This document shows, piece by piece, positions 52,287 through 62,407 of a stretch of 64,000 nt of DNA (its first letter is position 1; each line of letters opens with the position of its first letter). Both the position numbers and the translations under genes were made by a program. Below the pieces are notes generated by a model, which saw nothing but the letters and a program-made list of their open reading frames with translations, was not told the DNA's origin and did no database searches. The stretch covers positions 744,001 to 808,000 of the forward strand of contig OZ037922.1 in the NCBI GenBank assembly GCA_964035575.1. The letters run 5' to 3'. Source of the DNA: Rhynchopus sp. YZ270_cl-10 (Eukaryota; Euglenozoa; Diplonemea; Diplonemida; Diplonemidae).

Positions 52287-52338
52287 TAGTGGAGCACACT
52301 CTAGGGTGGCTACACTAATACAGACCAAGTTTTTCAAA
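52287..52338 (+). repeat. F1 short repeat
   Basis: TAGTGGAGCACACTCTAGGG, TGGCTACACTA, with ACCAAGTTTTTC after it. Confidence 0.75.
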
Positions 52339-52659
52339 GAAAGGAAAAAGGCCTCTGGGAGGCTAAGTTCTCGAGGTTAAGGCTCGTCAAATATTATCAA
52401 TTTTATTGTCTTCTCTTTTGGCATAGAGGGATGGGTGAATAAAAGCAAACATTTTCGTTTTTTGATAAAACAACTTGTTGTCAATTCTAAAAAGATTGGA
52501 GGCAGCGCTGCAGGGCAAACAAAACGGATTGAAAAAAACAGAAGCTTGCTTGTTTTCTTTGAGTACTCAATTAACCACAACAACCGTACTTCAGTTTAAC
52601 ACATTTTTTCACCTTTTTGTTTTCCCGGCTTTGAGCGCACAAACAAAAGCTGAATGGGG

Positions 52660-52735
52660 GAGGGTGCAAAAAAAAAGTGCGCAGAAGTGCGCAAGAAGTG
52701 CGAATCACCCCCCTTCAGCCACACCATTGATGGTG
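52660..52735 (-). repeat. Relative of the 46985 fold-back
   Basis: AAGTGCGAATCACCCCCCTT and CAGCCACACCAT are the inverse of 46990-47035. Confidence 0.55.
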
Positions 52736-53298
52736 CTTGCTTACTTTGGTTTGTTTTCATGGGGGAATGAGGGCGTATTTTTTTTTTCTCTTCCAAAAAG
52801 TTTACAGGGAAGAGGGGAAGGCAAAACACAATTTGCTATTCTGCTCTCCAAGAAACGTTTACTTTTTTGGGGGGTCTTTTTTTAATGAGTTTGTTCCTTT
52901 TTAATGTGTCATTTGTTTCAGTCTATTATGAACCCTTTGGGTGATGTGGGATTGTATGTAGGGGAGGGCACCCTGTATAAGAAAAAAAGCCTATTTTTTT
53001 CTTTGTTGGTGGGCATTTTATTAACCTCTTCTTGGGTGGGTAACATCAACTAGTCCAAGTCAATTGTGACGTCAAGGTGCAATATCGAATTGATTCAATG
53101 AAGAAAATGCTCACTGCATATTATCATTTATTTCAAGTACAGGCTTCAGCAAATATTTTTCAATACAAAAAAAAAAAAAAAAAAAAAAAAACAGGGAAAC
53201 TTGAACGCCATGATGGAGAGCGCCCAGAGGGAAATGATGCTGTGAGCCATAGAAACAAAAAAAAGATTCCAACTAGCGAAGTGGAGAAAAAAGGTGAA

Positions 53299-53335
53299 AG
53301 TGGAGATTGCACAAACTGTACTACTCCAAGTTATC
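53299..53335 (+). repeat. F1-related repeat, partial
   Basis: GTGGAGATTGCACAAACTGT then ACTACTCCAAG, an internally deleted relative of 47675-47735. Confidence 0.5.
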
Positions 53336-53427
53336 ACAAAAAAAAAAAAAGCCACTTCAACCGAAATCCCCACCCCACATCCTCTTCCATCACGAACATA
53401 AAGCTACCATCTCGGAACAAAAAAAAA

Positions 53428-53478
53428 TAGTGGAGTTCATCCTCGGGTGTCTACACTAATACAACCAAGTTTTCAAAA
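53428..53478 (+). repeat. F1 short repeat
   Basis: TAGTGGAGTTCATCCTCGGG, TGTCTACACTA, CAACCAAGTTTTC; same subtype as 46763. The spacer 53480-54200 otherwise holds no gene. Confidence 0.7.
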
Positions 53479-54203
53479 AAAAAAGAAAAAAGGGAAACGT
53501 TTTTTTGAGGGTGTCTGTGCTTTTTTTATATATGAGAAAAAGAGAGAAAATCAACAGAAATCACCCTATTTTTTTTTTAAATCAGTGAAGAGCTCGTGTT
53601 CCCATTACCACGTTTCTTATTATTTTAGAAGAAAAAAAACGAAACTACAAAAACGCAAAAAAAAAAAAAGTATACAAATTGTCAAAGGAATGAACCAACA
53701 ATCCCTGATGTTGGGTGGACTTTACCTCAATCAAATCTTTTGTGGATTTTTATTTTTATTTTTTGAAGCAGTTTTGCTGTTCTCAAACAAAAGGTTTTGA
53801 CTCCTGAGTCTCTTCAGACATTAGAAGAGACTATGGGAATAAGGTGACAGAGTTCCGTTGCATTAGCGGGAAAAAAAGAACCAGACTTCATTGAAAATGG
53901 CCGGTTCTTCTTGCAATGCAATCGTTGTTCCGTCTTTTACGACAATCATTTTCCTCTTTTTTTTTGCGAACGGGAGTACTGTAGAAAAAAACACAGTTGG
54001 CCTTTTGTTAGCGGTTCCTTCGTACTTTTTTTTCTTTCTCTCGAAGTTTGTGTGATATGTTTGTATTTGCATGCAAACAGTAACACATCTTAACTGTTAG
54101 GTAGGTATTTCACACACAAGGAAAAATATGCTTGTTACCGAAGAAGGAAAGGGCACCGTGGAATCATACACTATCCCAACCCTTTTCTCACACCCCTCCA
54201 TAT

Positions 54204-54517
54204 TGGTGGCAGTATTGTAATGGGGAGCCCATTGGAATACGCAAAATACATCAAAAATACATCACAATACACGTGAAGTATTTCATTTTCTTTCTATTCT
54301 ACTGAATAGAAGGTATAATAGGGTCCTAATGTACCCAAACTTTTTGCTTCAAAAAGAAAAGTTCTGCCCAAGTTTTTGCAAAGTCTTTACGGTGTACTAT
54401 GCGGCCTTCGTACCATGCCAAAGGAATAATAGATTTGCATTGGATAGACGTGTATTGTGATGTATTTTGATGTATTTTGCGTATTCCAATGGGCTCCCCA
54501 TCACAATACTGCCACCA
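54204..54517. mobile_element. Inverted-repeat element, about 70-bp arms
   Basis: TGGTGGCAGTATTGT, GGGGAGCCCATTGGAATACG and ACATCACAATACAC on the left reappear inverted at 54446-54517. No certain target duplication. An inverted F6 repeat (54282-54345) lies inside, so it was carried or inserted there. Confidence 0.7.
54282..54345 (-). repeat. F6 repeat, inverted
   Basis: CTATTCTACTGAATAGAAGG then TATAATAGGGT and AATGTACCC: inverse of the 44973 and 63342 copies. Confidence 0.65.
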
Positions 54518-54815
54518 TTACCCACTCCAAGCCTTCCCATCCCTCCCTCCCCAAAGAACGAAGCGAAAAGTCTATAAAAGCTGAAAAGATCGCGTCTATA
54601 CCTTCAACTGTATTGAGTCATTCTTCAAAATTTCTCAATTCAGGGGGAGGGGAAAAAAAAAATGAAAGTAGAATGTCATATTTGGGTTTTGTTTTTTATC
54701 TGGTTTCTGATCGGTACGTTTTTTTTCCCCCTCCACATTTTTGTTTTCTCTCCCCACCCCTTTTTGCAAGACGAAAAAAGAGAAAAAAACCCCCCTCACA
54801 TGCACGGTTGGGGTT

Positions 54816-54867
54816 ATGTACCAAAAGGTGCACTGTCACGAGAGGGCTTTGTATTTCAAATGTAAGA
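54816..54867 (+). repeat. F3 repeat, short form
   Basis: CAAAAGGTGCACTGTCACGA and GAGGGCTTTGTATTTCAAAT. Confidence 0.6.
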
Positions 54868-54979
54868 AATTTTTTTTGCCACCATTGACTCATTGTTTCT
54901 GGTGTATAACAAAACACAATTTTTTGGGTTAAAATGTTCATGTGCGTGTACAAAGAACATTCATCGGTTTAAGTTATCA

Positions 54980-55419
54980 TGAGGTGATCCAGCGCACACT
55001 TTTCCACACTTTTTCACACCGTGAAAACATGTGAAAATAAGTGAAAACGTGTGAAACCAAGGTGAAAATGTGTGAAATCAAGTGAAAATGTGTGAAACCA
55101 AGTGAAAACATGTGAAACCAAGTGAAAATGTGTGAAACCAAGTGAAAATATGTGAAACCATGTGAAACCATGTGAAACCATGTGAAACCATGTGAAAATG
55201 TGTGAAACACCAAGTTTTTTTTCTGGAGGAATCCACTCAGAGTGCGTGAAGCAGTTTTTTTTTCACTTTCGTACACACTTTTTCACACCGTGAAAACATG
55301 TGAAAATAAGTGAAAACGTGTGAAACCAAGGTGAAAATGTGTGAAACCATGTGAAAATGTGTGAAAATGTGTGAAACCAAGTGAAAATGTGTGAAAAAGC
55401 GTGAGACTGGATCACCTCA
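54980..55419. mobile_element. GTGAAA-decamer element, copy 2, 5-bp duplication TATCA
   Basis: Same ends and same middle as copy 1; TATCA on both sides (54975-54979, 55420-55424). The number and order of GTGAAANNNN units differ from copy 1, so the arrays gain and lose 10-bp units. Confidence 0.85.
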
Positions 55420-55560
55420 TATCATTTCTTTTTCTCAGAGAGAGATGTGTATCCACGCGAAGTGTTTTCATCTTTTTCGACTTTTCTCGTTTCTTGGACC
55501 GCACCGTTATCATACGTCGGGTTCCGATTTTACCCGACATGGTTTATTTGATAGTTTTAA

Positions 55561-55600
55561 GGTGTCTAAGCGAGGCTTAGGTTCATCTTATAAACTTTTA
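55561..55600 (+). repeat. F2 short repeat
   Basis: GGTGTCTAAGCGAGGCTTAG then GTTCATCTTATAAAC. Confidence 0.65.
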
Positions 55601-55716
55601 TTTGATAACAGTGCACGAAGCCAAGAAAATGCAACTGTATTTTGCCCCTCCCCTCACTATTCTATTTCTTTATATGTAATCCACCTTCACCTTCACCCCC
55701 CGTATTTTTAAAGGTA

Positions 55717-55766
55717 TAGTGGTGCACACTCTAGGGTGGCTACACTAATACAACCAAGTTTTCAAA
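55717..55766 (+). repeat. F1 short repeat
   Basis: TAGTGGTGCACACTCTAGGG, TGGCTACACTA, CAACCAAGTTTTC. Confidence 0.7.
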
Positions 55767-55870
55767 ATACAAAAACCAATGTGTACCTCCGCGAGATCTT
55801 AAGGTGCATATGAGGATGTGTGCAGAGAGCTGCACACCATCGCTACGAAAATTCTTTTCTTTTTAATGTT

Positions 55871-55971
55871 AGATGTCAACCTCGAAAAATGGATGTAAGA
55901 CTGCATTGTGGGTTCATCCACTTATACCAAAGGTACACTGTTCACGAGAGGGCTTTGTATTGCAAGCCATT
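55871..55971 (+). repeat. F3 repeat, long form
   Basis: GATGTCAACCTCGAAAAATG, GATGTAAGACTGCATTGTGG, ACCAAAGGTACACTGTTCAC, GAGAGGGCTTTGTATTGCAA. Confidence 0.65.
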
Positions 55972-56570
55972 TTCTTTTTTTGTCATCACGACGAATATTA
56001 TGAAGAACAACTAATACAACTGCCCACCGCTATTCAGATGCGAGAGAGCCCCCTCTGATGTCGAAGGTAGCAACACCTGGTCGCGGCTTCGCCTTGCGCT
56101 TTGTCGGGAGGTCCATGATTGTCTGTTTCAAAAGGAAACGCGGCAATTTGCATCAAATCGGAAATAAAGTAAAAAAAAGGGCAGCAGTCTTCGGACAGGT
56201 GAGTAGGTAGCGACACCTCCCTTGCCAGCTGACAGAAGCCAAGTCGCAAATGTTTTTATACGTTTGGTTTTGTGGTTTTGAGTTCTAAGAAAAGACAAGT
56301 AGACCATGGAAAACTGTTTGATAATAGCAACAGTGGCTTAATCTCTTTACATCACGGAGGGTCTTGCACTGACGATGTCCCCCTCTGTTACGACCAATGT
56401 ATGCAGTTAGGACTGAAACATGATGTACTGAAATTTTTGCCAACTACTTTATTTTCTTCACGTGACCCCTTTTAACCCACCCCCTTACTCTAAAACTTTG
56501 AAGATGCAACTTTTGTGTATAAAACAGCACTTTGAATGCAAATCAACAAATAAAAGCTACTTTCTAGGGT

Positions 56571-56665
56571 TGAGGATGGCCTCCGTCCATACCGATTAAG
56601 TACAAAGCCTTAGGGCGACATTGTGTACAGATCCTACCTCGGTAGGTGATTGTCGATACAACAAA
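56571..56665 (+). repeat. F5 structured repeat
   Basis: GCCTTAGGGC hairpin, CGACATTGTGTACAGAT, CCTACCTCGGTAGG hairpin, TTGTCG. The hairpin stem differs from 47796-47845 on both sides and still pairs. Confidence 0.7.
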
Positions 56666-56736
56666 AATGTGGGGACAACACTGAACAGAAGGCGATTTTA
56701 TATCTCAGTTTTGAAACCGGTAGTGAATTGACCCAG

Positions 56737-57091
56737 TTTTCAACTTACCTTCCTTCACCCCCCCTGTAAGGGCAACCGTAGGTGAAGTAAGGTATAGTAT
56801 TGAAATCGATGTGGGGGGGGAGTAAAGGGTCAATTTTACAAAACCAGATTTTGAGGAAAATTTTAGCCGAAAATGGGCCCCACGTATAAGGAACCGGGCT
56901 CATATTTCTCAAAATTTAAGTGGTCAAAAAATTGTCCAATTTTCGAGATTGACCCCACCACTGCACGGGCGGAGCCCAAAAATGCAAATAAGGACCCTTT
57001 TTAATTTGTTCTCTTGAAATGTGTAATTTCAAGTTTTCGCGAAAAAAAATAAGAACTGATCCTACAAGGGTTGAAGGAAGGTGGTTGAAAA
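56737..57091. mobile_element. Inverted-repeat element with TTTTCAAC ends
   Basis: TTTTCAACTTACCTTCCTTC and the inverse GAAGGAAGGTGGTTGAAAA at the ends. Contains a GGA-loop hairpin (GGGCGGAGCCC, 56967) and the recurrent TTGACCCCACCAC motif. No target duplication seen. Confidence 0.6.
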
Positions 57092-57108
57092 TTACAATAA
57101 CAACAAGA

Positions 57109-57539
57109 ACAAGTAATTGCTAAGAAAAAAACGGGGTGTGCTGTGGAAAACCCCGCGTGATTTCGAAAGCACCGTAGCATCCAAACGATTTGCTGGAGGT
57201 GCTGATGTGCCTGGTGTGATCGACGTGTTGTCGTTTGTGCATTCTGTGCTTCTTCCGCACTGCTCCAACGACGACGACACTGCGTGGGACCCTGTGGACA
57301 AAAACGAGCTGAAACACGCCGAGCCTGCCGAGACTACGTCCAACAACGCTCTCGATCAGATGGTGCTGGATGAAGAGGACAGCCCCCCTTCTTGAACATT
57401 TCAGATGCAGGCGTCCCAGTGGGTACGAAGAGCGTTATCATACCTGCAGAAGAGCAGAGTGCTGGGTGTGTTGTAGGTTACTTCTACAGGGTGGAGTTCC
57501 ACAGCACACGCCGTTTTTTTTCCGATAGCAATTACTTGT
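57109..57539. mobile_element. Inverted-repeat element enclosing a coding fragment
   Basis: ACAAGTAATTGCTA, an A-run, then GTGTGCTGTGGAA recur inverted at 57500-57539 (about 40-bp arms). Unlike the other small elements the interior is GC-rich and open in one frame. Confidence 0.6.
57117..57395 (+). CDS. Unrecognised open frame inside the 57109 element
   Basis: About 90 codons without an ATG at the start, ending TGA. Product: SKRFAGGADVPGVIDVLSFV, LLPHCSNDDDTAWDPVDKNE and an acidic end LDQMVLDEEDSPPS. Codon-like composition and absence of homopolymers suggest a captured or residual gene piece. No family recognised. Confidence 0.35.
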   Translation: MLRKKRGVLWKTPRDFESTVASKRFAGGADVPGVIDVLSFVHSVLLPHCSNDDDTAWDPVDKNELKHAEPAETTSNNALDQMVLDEEDSPPS

Positions 57540-58270
57540 TTTTCTTGAAAATAAATATAAAAAAATAGTAAGCTTGAGAGGCTTTGGTTCCTCTGTTTTT
57601 TCCCCCCCTTTTTTTTCTTTTTGACAGCAAAACAGGGGTGTCGCTAATTCGGGTCCAGGGTCCCGACTTTTTCAAAACCCAAAAAAAAATTTGCACCCCT
57701 AGTAAAATCTGTGTAGGAAAAAAAAAATTTGCACCTAATACAGGGTGGGTTTAATGTGTTAACAACTTGTTCTTTTTTTAAGTGAGAGGCCACCGTGAAC
57801 TCGGTTGTGTCAGAACGTTCCAAAAACGAGGTTTTTGGGGGTCAGGGAAAATCCCCAGGTGCCGCCCTCACCCCGCGAAGATTTTTTTTTTTTTTTTGGG
57901 TGGGATCAGGGCGCGCGCTAAATCCACACCCTCACACCCGGTTTTTTCGAGGTTTTTTCGCGGTACAAAAATTTTTTGATTACACGATTTCCTTAAGAAA
58001 ATCAGAGAATCCCATATTGTACAGTAAGGGCAGTTCAGATAGTTTTTGGACACACATGTGACCCCACCGTGGAGAGCAATCGGCTCGCACAATCAAAAGA
58101 AAGCAGGGAAAAGGGGAAAGAAAAAAGAAAAAAGTTGGGTACCGTGCGCCTGCGGCGCTACCTGTTCCCTACCCCCCCATGATGTACTTATGTATATTCC
58201 ACCTGATTTTGACCATGTTTGCCGGTGTTTTCCGGTGTTGGCCGGTGAAGTCACGGTAATCATTAAATGG

Positions 58271-59090
58271 GTACTGTGTACTGTGTACTGTGTACTGTGT
58301 ACTGTGTACTGTGTACTGTGTACTGTGTACTGTGTACTGTGTACTGTGTACTGTGTACTGTGTACTGTGTACTGTGTACTGTGTACTGTGTACTGTGTAC
58401 TGTGTACTGTGTACTGTGTACTGTGTACTGTGTACTGTGTACTGTGTACTGTGTACTGTGTACTGTGTACTGTGTACTGTGTACTGTGTACTGTGTACTG
58501 TGTACTGTGTACTGTGTACTGTGTACTGTGTACTGTGTACTGTGTACTGTGTACTGTGTACTGTGTACTGTGTACTGTGTACTGTGTACTGTGTACTGTG
58601 TACTGTGTACTGTGTACTGTGTACTGTGTACTGTGTACTGTGTACTGTGTACTGTGTACTGTGTACTGTGTACTGTGTACTGTGTACTGTGTACTGTGTA
58701 CTGTGTACTGTGTACTGTGTACTGTGTACTGTGTACTGTGTACTGTGTACTGTGTACTGTGTACTGTGTACTGTGTACTGTGTACTGTGTACTGTGTACT
58801 GTGTACTGTGTACTGTGTACTGTGTACTGTGTACTGTGTACTGTGTACTGTGTACTGTGTACTGTGTACTGTGTACTGTGTACTGTGTACTGTGTACTGT
58901 GTACTGTGTACTGTGTACTGTGTACTGTGTACTGTGTACTGTGTACTGTGTACTGTGTACTGTGTACTGTGTACTGTGTACTGTGTACTGTGTACTGTGT
59001 ACTGTGTACTGTGTACTGTGTACTGTGTACTGTGTACTGTGTACTGTGTACTGTGTACTGTGTACTGTGTACTGTGTACTGTGTACTGTG
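58271..59090. repeat. 7-bp satellite, unit GTACTGT, about 117 copies
   Basis: Perfect tandem repeat for 820 bp, followed without a gap by a one-base variant. Same unit as 20281-20414 on the other strand. Confidence 0.97.
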
Positions 59091-59297
59091 TACAGTGTAC
59101 AGTGTACAGTGTACAGTGTACAGTGTACAGTGTACAGTGTACAGTGTACAGTGTACAGTGTACAGTGTACAGTGTACAGTGTACAGTGTACAGTGTACAG
59201 TGTACAGTGTACAGTGTACAGTGTACAGTGTACAGTGTACAGTGTACAGTGTACAGTGTACAGTGTACAGTGTACAGTGTACAGTGTACAGTGTACT
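59091..59297. repeat. 7-bp satellite variant, unit GTACAGT, about 29 copies
   Basis: One T-to-A change per unit, homogeneous over the whole block, with a sharp border to the GTACTGT block at 59090/59091. Confidence 0.97.
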
Positions 59298-60870
59298 GGC
59301 TGTCCGAAAGACCTGAAAATGACCCTTGTTTACGAGTATGGGTTCATATTTTGTGAAAATTTAAGTCACCAAAATTTTGTCCATTTTTCCGTATATCCCC
59401 CACCACAGCCCGGGATTTTCTCGGAAATGTAACATGACCCTGATTTTTCTACCCCCCTTCACATACTTCCTGTAGGTACATTTTTTTGGACCCGATATCC
59501 ATTTTTTCGGGAAATTTCCGAAAAGTTAGCGCGCGCCCTGGGTGGGATTTCCAGATTTACCTTACCCTGCCTTACCCTTTTTTTTTTGCAAACCAGGGTT
59601 TCCTTAGTAAAGGTACCATAGCGTGTTTTTGCGCACACATGTGACCCCACCGTGGAGAGCAATCGGCTCGCACAATCAAAAGAACGCAGAGAAAAAGGAA
59701 AGGACAAAAAGACAAAAGCTGGGTACCGTGCGCCTGCGGCGCTACCGTTCTCAGTCAAGAACACCACAATTTCATCTGAAGCTGTGTTTTCAGACTTGAA
59801 CATGACCCTTCTTTACGAGAATCGGCAGTCTCGAAAGTGCACAGGAATAAAAAAATGGTGAAAACTTAAATACCGAAAACTCGTCCATTTTTCCAAAACC
59901 CCATCACTTTCTGCAATTGCACCGCATCGGACGATGCCAACAAAAACGCCCAAAAACACCTCCCTTTTTTCGTGATCTGGGAACATGCTTGCAAGGGTTT
60001 CCTTGCTAAAACCAGAGAATCTCATACTTCATAGTAAGGGTACTTTAGCGCATTTTAGCGCACACATGTGACCCCACCGTGGAGAGCAATCGGCTCGCAC
60101 AATCAAAAGAACGCAGAGAAAAGGGAAAAAGAAAAAGACAAAAGTTGGGTACCGTGCGCCTGCGGCGCTACCTACTGTTCTCAGTAGTGTCAAAAACACC
60201 ACAATTTCATCTGAATTTGGGTTTTCAGACCTGAAAATGACCCATGTTTAAGAGTATGGGTTCATATTTTGTGAAAATTTAAGTCACTAAAAGTTTGTCC
60301 ATTTTTCCGTATATCCCCCACCACAGCCTGGGATTGGCTCGGAAATGCCACAAAACACTGTTTTTTCGCCCCCTGGTAATGGAAAAAAAAATCCCCACGT
60401 AAAAAAAAAAATTTGCACCCCGATTTCAGATTTTTCAAAAATTTCCCCAAAATTAGCGACACCCCTGACTCAGCAAAACAAAAAATAGACAAAATATACA
60501 GCAAAGCAAATATTCTTTTTAAAAGACGAAGATAGGTGAAAGCAACCACTCATTAAAGGGTTCTGCCCTGCCCCCCTTACCCCCCCCCCCCCCGGGTCCC
60601 CCCCCCCTCGAGAACAATGAATGAACGTTATATAGCACAGAGCGTACCCAGTTCTTCAGGAATTTTTTTTGTTGGAAATTCAGGAAATGTGAAGTTTGCT
60701 AAGAACAACAAAAATACCGGTATTGTATGAGGTGGTGTACACTGCTTCAGCAAATGTTTAGAGAAAAAAAAAGAAGAAGCAATAAAAGAATCGTTGAAAG
60801 TGATAAGAGTGAATACCAAAGAAACAGTAAAGACTGTTTATATGACAGCTACACTGATTTCAACAAATTA

Positions 60871-61273
60871 GGGCACGGTAATTTTTTTTCTTGGTAAGCG
60901 TCAGAGCACTTCTCAAAAAAAAGTACGCACGCACGCAAAAAAAAATTATGCAGTAAAAAAAATTATGAGTGGTGAAAAAAATTATAGAGGAAAATTACAG
61001 TGGGGGAAATACAGGTACCAAAAATATTTTCCCACCAATTTTTGCCCACAAAAAATCGGGGGAAAATTTTTTTGATTTCGGCTCTCAGGAGTCTGTGCGT
61101 GCTGTGATGGGGTCAATTTGCGCTGAAAAATGTACATTTTTTACCTAAAATACATTGTTGAGTTATTGAGGGCCCCCCTTTATAATTTTTTTTTCTGCAT
61201 AATTTTTTCCCCTGGAATCTCAAAAAAAAAGTACGCACGCAGACGCTTACCAAAAATAAAAATTACCGTGCCC
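60871..61273. mobile_element. Inverted-repeat element with TTA duplication (PIF/Harbinger-like)
   Basis: Ends GGGCACGGTAATTTTT and inverse, followed inward by TTGGTAAGCGTC; TTA on both sides (60868-60870, 61274-61276). A 3-bp TWA duplication is typical of PIF/Harbinger elements. Contains the recurrent GTGATGGGGTCAATTTGCG motif. Confidence 0.6.
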
Positions 61274-61299
61274 TTATCAGAAAAAGGGAAAAGGGGGAA

Positions 61300-62150
61300 A
61301 AAAAAGACAGTCTTCTGTTTCTCTTCGTGCAATGCAACAATACTTCAGCGGGGAACAGTTTGATTTTTGCCTTTTTTTTTTCTTTTCCCCATTTTAAAAT
61401 AGATTTTGTTTACAGGCTCTGTCAGTTCTATAATTTATTAGCAGAAATGCGGAATGAAAACACAAATGTATAAATAGATTCCTCTAACAGGATGCAGTCT
61501 TATAGTTACTGTACAATGATATTACGTGCATAGCATCCTATCATATCAAAGGCAAAGAGAGGCTTTGGTGTTACCTTGTTGTTGTTTTTCTTTATTTAAA
61601 TTGTAGTTCAGCAAAAAAACAAAAAGATATACGCAACAAAAATTATCGCAGTAACGAAACAAACACTTCTAAAATTCCACCACACATCCTACAGGCTCTT
61701 CGTTTGGACACCCACCGCCAGCACCGCTACAATTAAAAAAAGCAATAATCACTACGCTTACTGACACCATGTTTTTGTGGCACAAAATCAAGGATAAAAA
61801 AAACCACCTTTTTTGTTTGCTTCAAAATTCACTTTTAACGCACCAACGGAGTAACATCATCGGACCTCCTCCCCCTTTTTTCTGGTCCGTTTGTCCTTAC
61901 TCACAGACCCTGTAAGGTTTATCTTACAAAAAAAAACCCCGTTTTTTTTTGTGTTTTCTTTTTTTTTCTCTTCTTTTGCACATAGCCCTTCGTCAACGAC
62001 CGTTTTTTCTACACATATTCTGTTCTCTTCGTTGCATCCGTCTGTTCTTGCTCTTCTGTATTTTAAAAATAAAATGGTGAAGACTGTTCTATAGGCAGCT
62101 ACACTAAACCAGATGATATGGACAATAGAATTATGGCAAAAAATGTGATT
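61300..62150. other. Non-coding, homopolymer-rich
   Basis: No gene seen. A GGCAGCTACACTAAA string at 62090 is a weak F1 relative. Confidence 0.35.
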
Positions 62151-62235
62151 TTACCGTAATCGTAAAAATCACCAATTTTTCTGGAAGTTCGACCTTTTTT
62201 TTTTACGGTCGAACATTTTTTTACGATTACGGTAA
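62151..62235. repeat. Small fold-back, 18-bp ends
   Basis: TTACCGTAATCGTAAAAA and inverse, with an inner GTTCGACC/GGTCGAAC pair around a T-run. Same architecture as 30448-30545. Confidence 0.7.
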
Positions 62236-62318
62236 GCCACTTGGAGAGGTTCATTCGGCAGGAGAGTTGTTACACACTCATTATCGGATGCCGACTTCCA
62301 TGGCCACCGTCCTGCTGT

Positions 62319-62407
62319 CTAGATGAACCTACACCCTTTGTGGGATCTGATGAGCGACCACTCGGGCACCTTAAGTCAGCTCTCGGTTCATCCCGCGTCC
62401 TGTCTAG
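62319..62407. repeat. Structured 90-bp unit
   Basis: TCTAGATGAACC at the left, GGTTCATC and TCTAGA at the right; CTCGGGCACC and CAGCTCTCGG inside. Single copy here. Confidence 0.4.

Larger units (their letters stand above)
57633..60467. mobile_element. 2.8-kb hAT-type element holding a 1-kb satellite
   Basis: Starts CAGGGGTGTCGCTAATT and ends AATTAGCGACACCCCTG. CAGCAAAA precedes the left end (57625-57632) and follows the right end after three extra bases (60471-60478), so the 8-bp duplication is imperfectly placed. Inside, a unit with CACATGTGACCCCACCGTGG, GAGAGCAATCGGCTCGCACA and the M1 hairpin occurs three times (58040-58165, 59632-59750, 60058-60175). Confidence 0.75.

Noticed and set aside
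52475-52885. 136-codon frame
   Set aside because: Crosses a known repeat (52660-52735) and several homopolymer runs; no domain.
51698-55419. GTGAAA arrays as a CRISPR-like array
   Set aside because: Eukaryotic context, 10-bp units without unique spacers of constant length, and transposon ends with target duplications.
58046-59432. Open reading frames of 350-436 codons through the 7-bp satellite
   Set aside because: A 7-base period free of stops is open in all three frames; the product is a pure TVYCVLC repeat. Not a gene.
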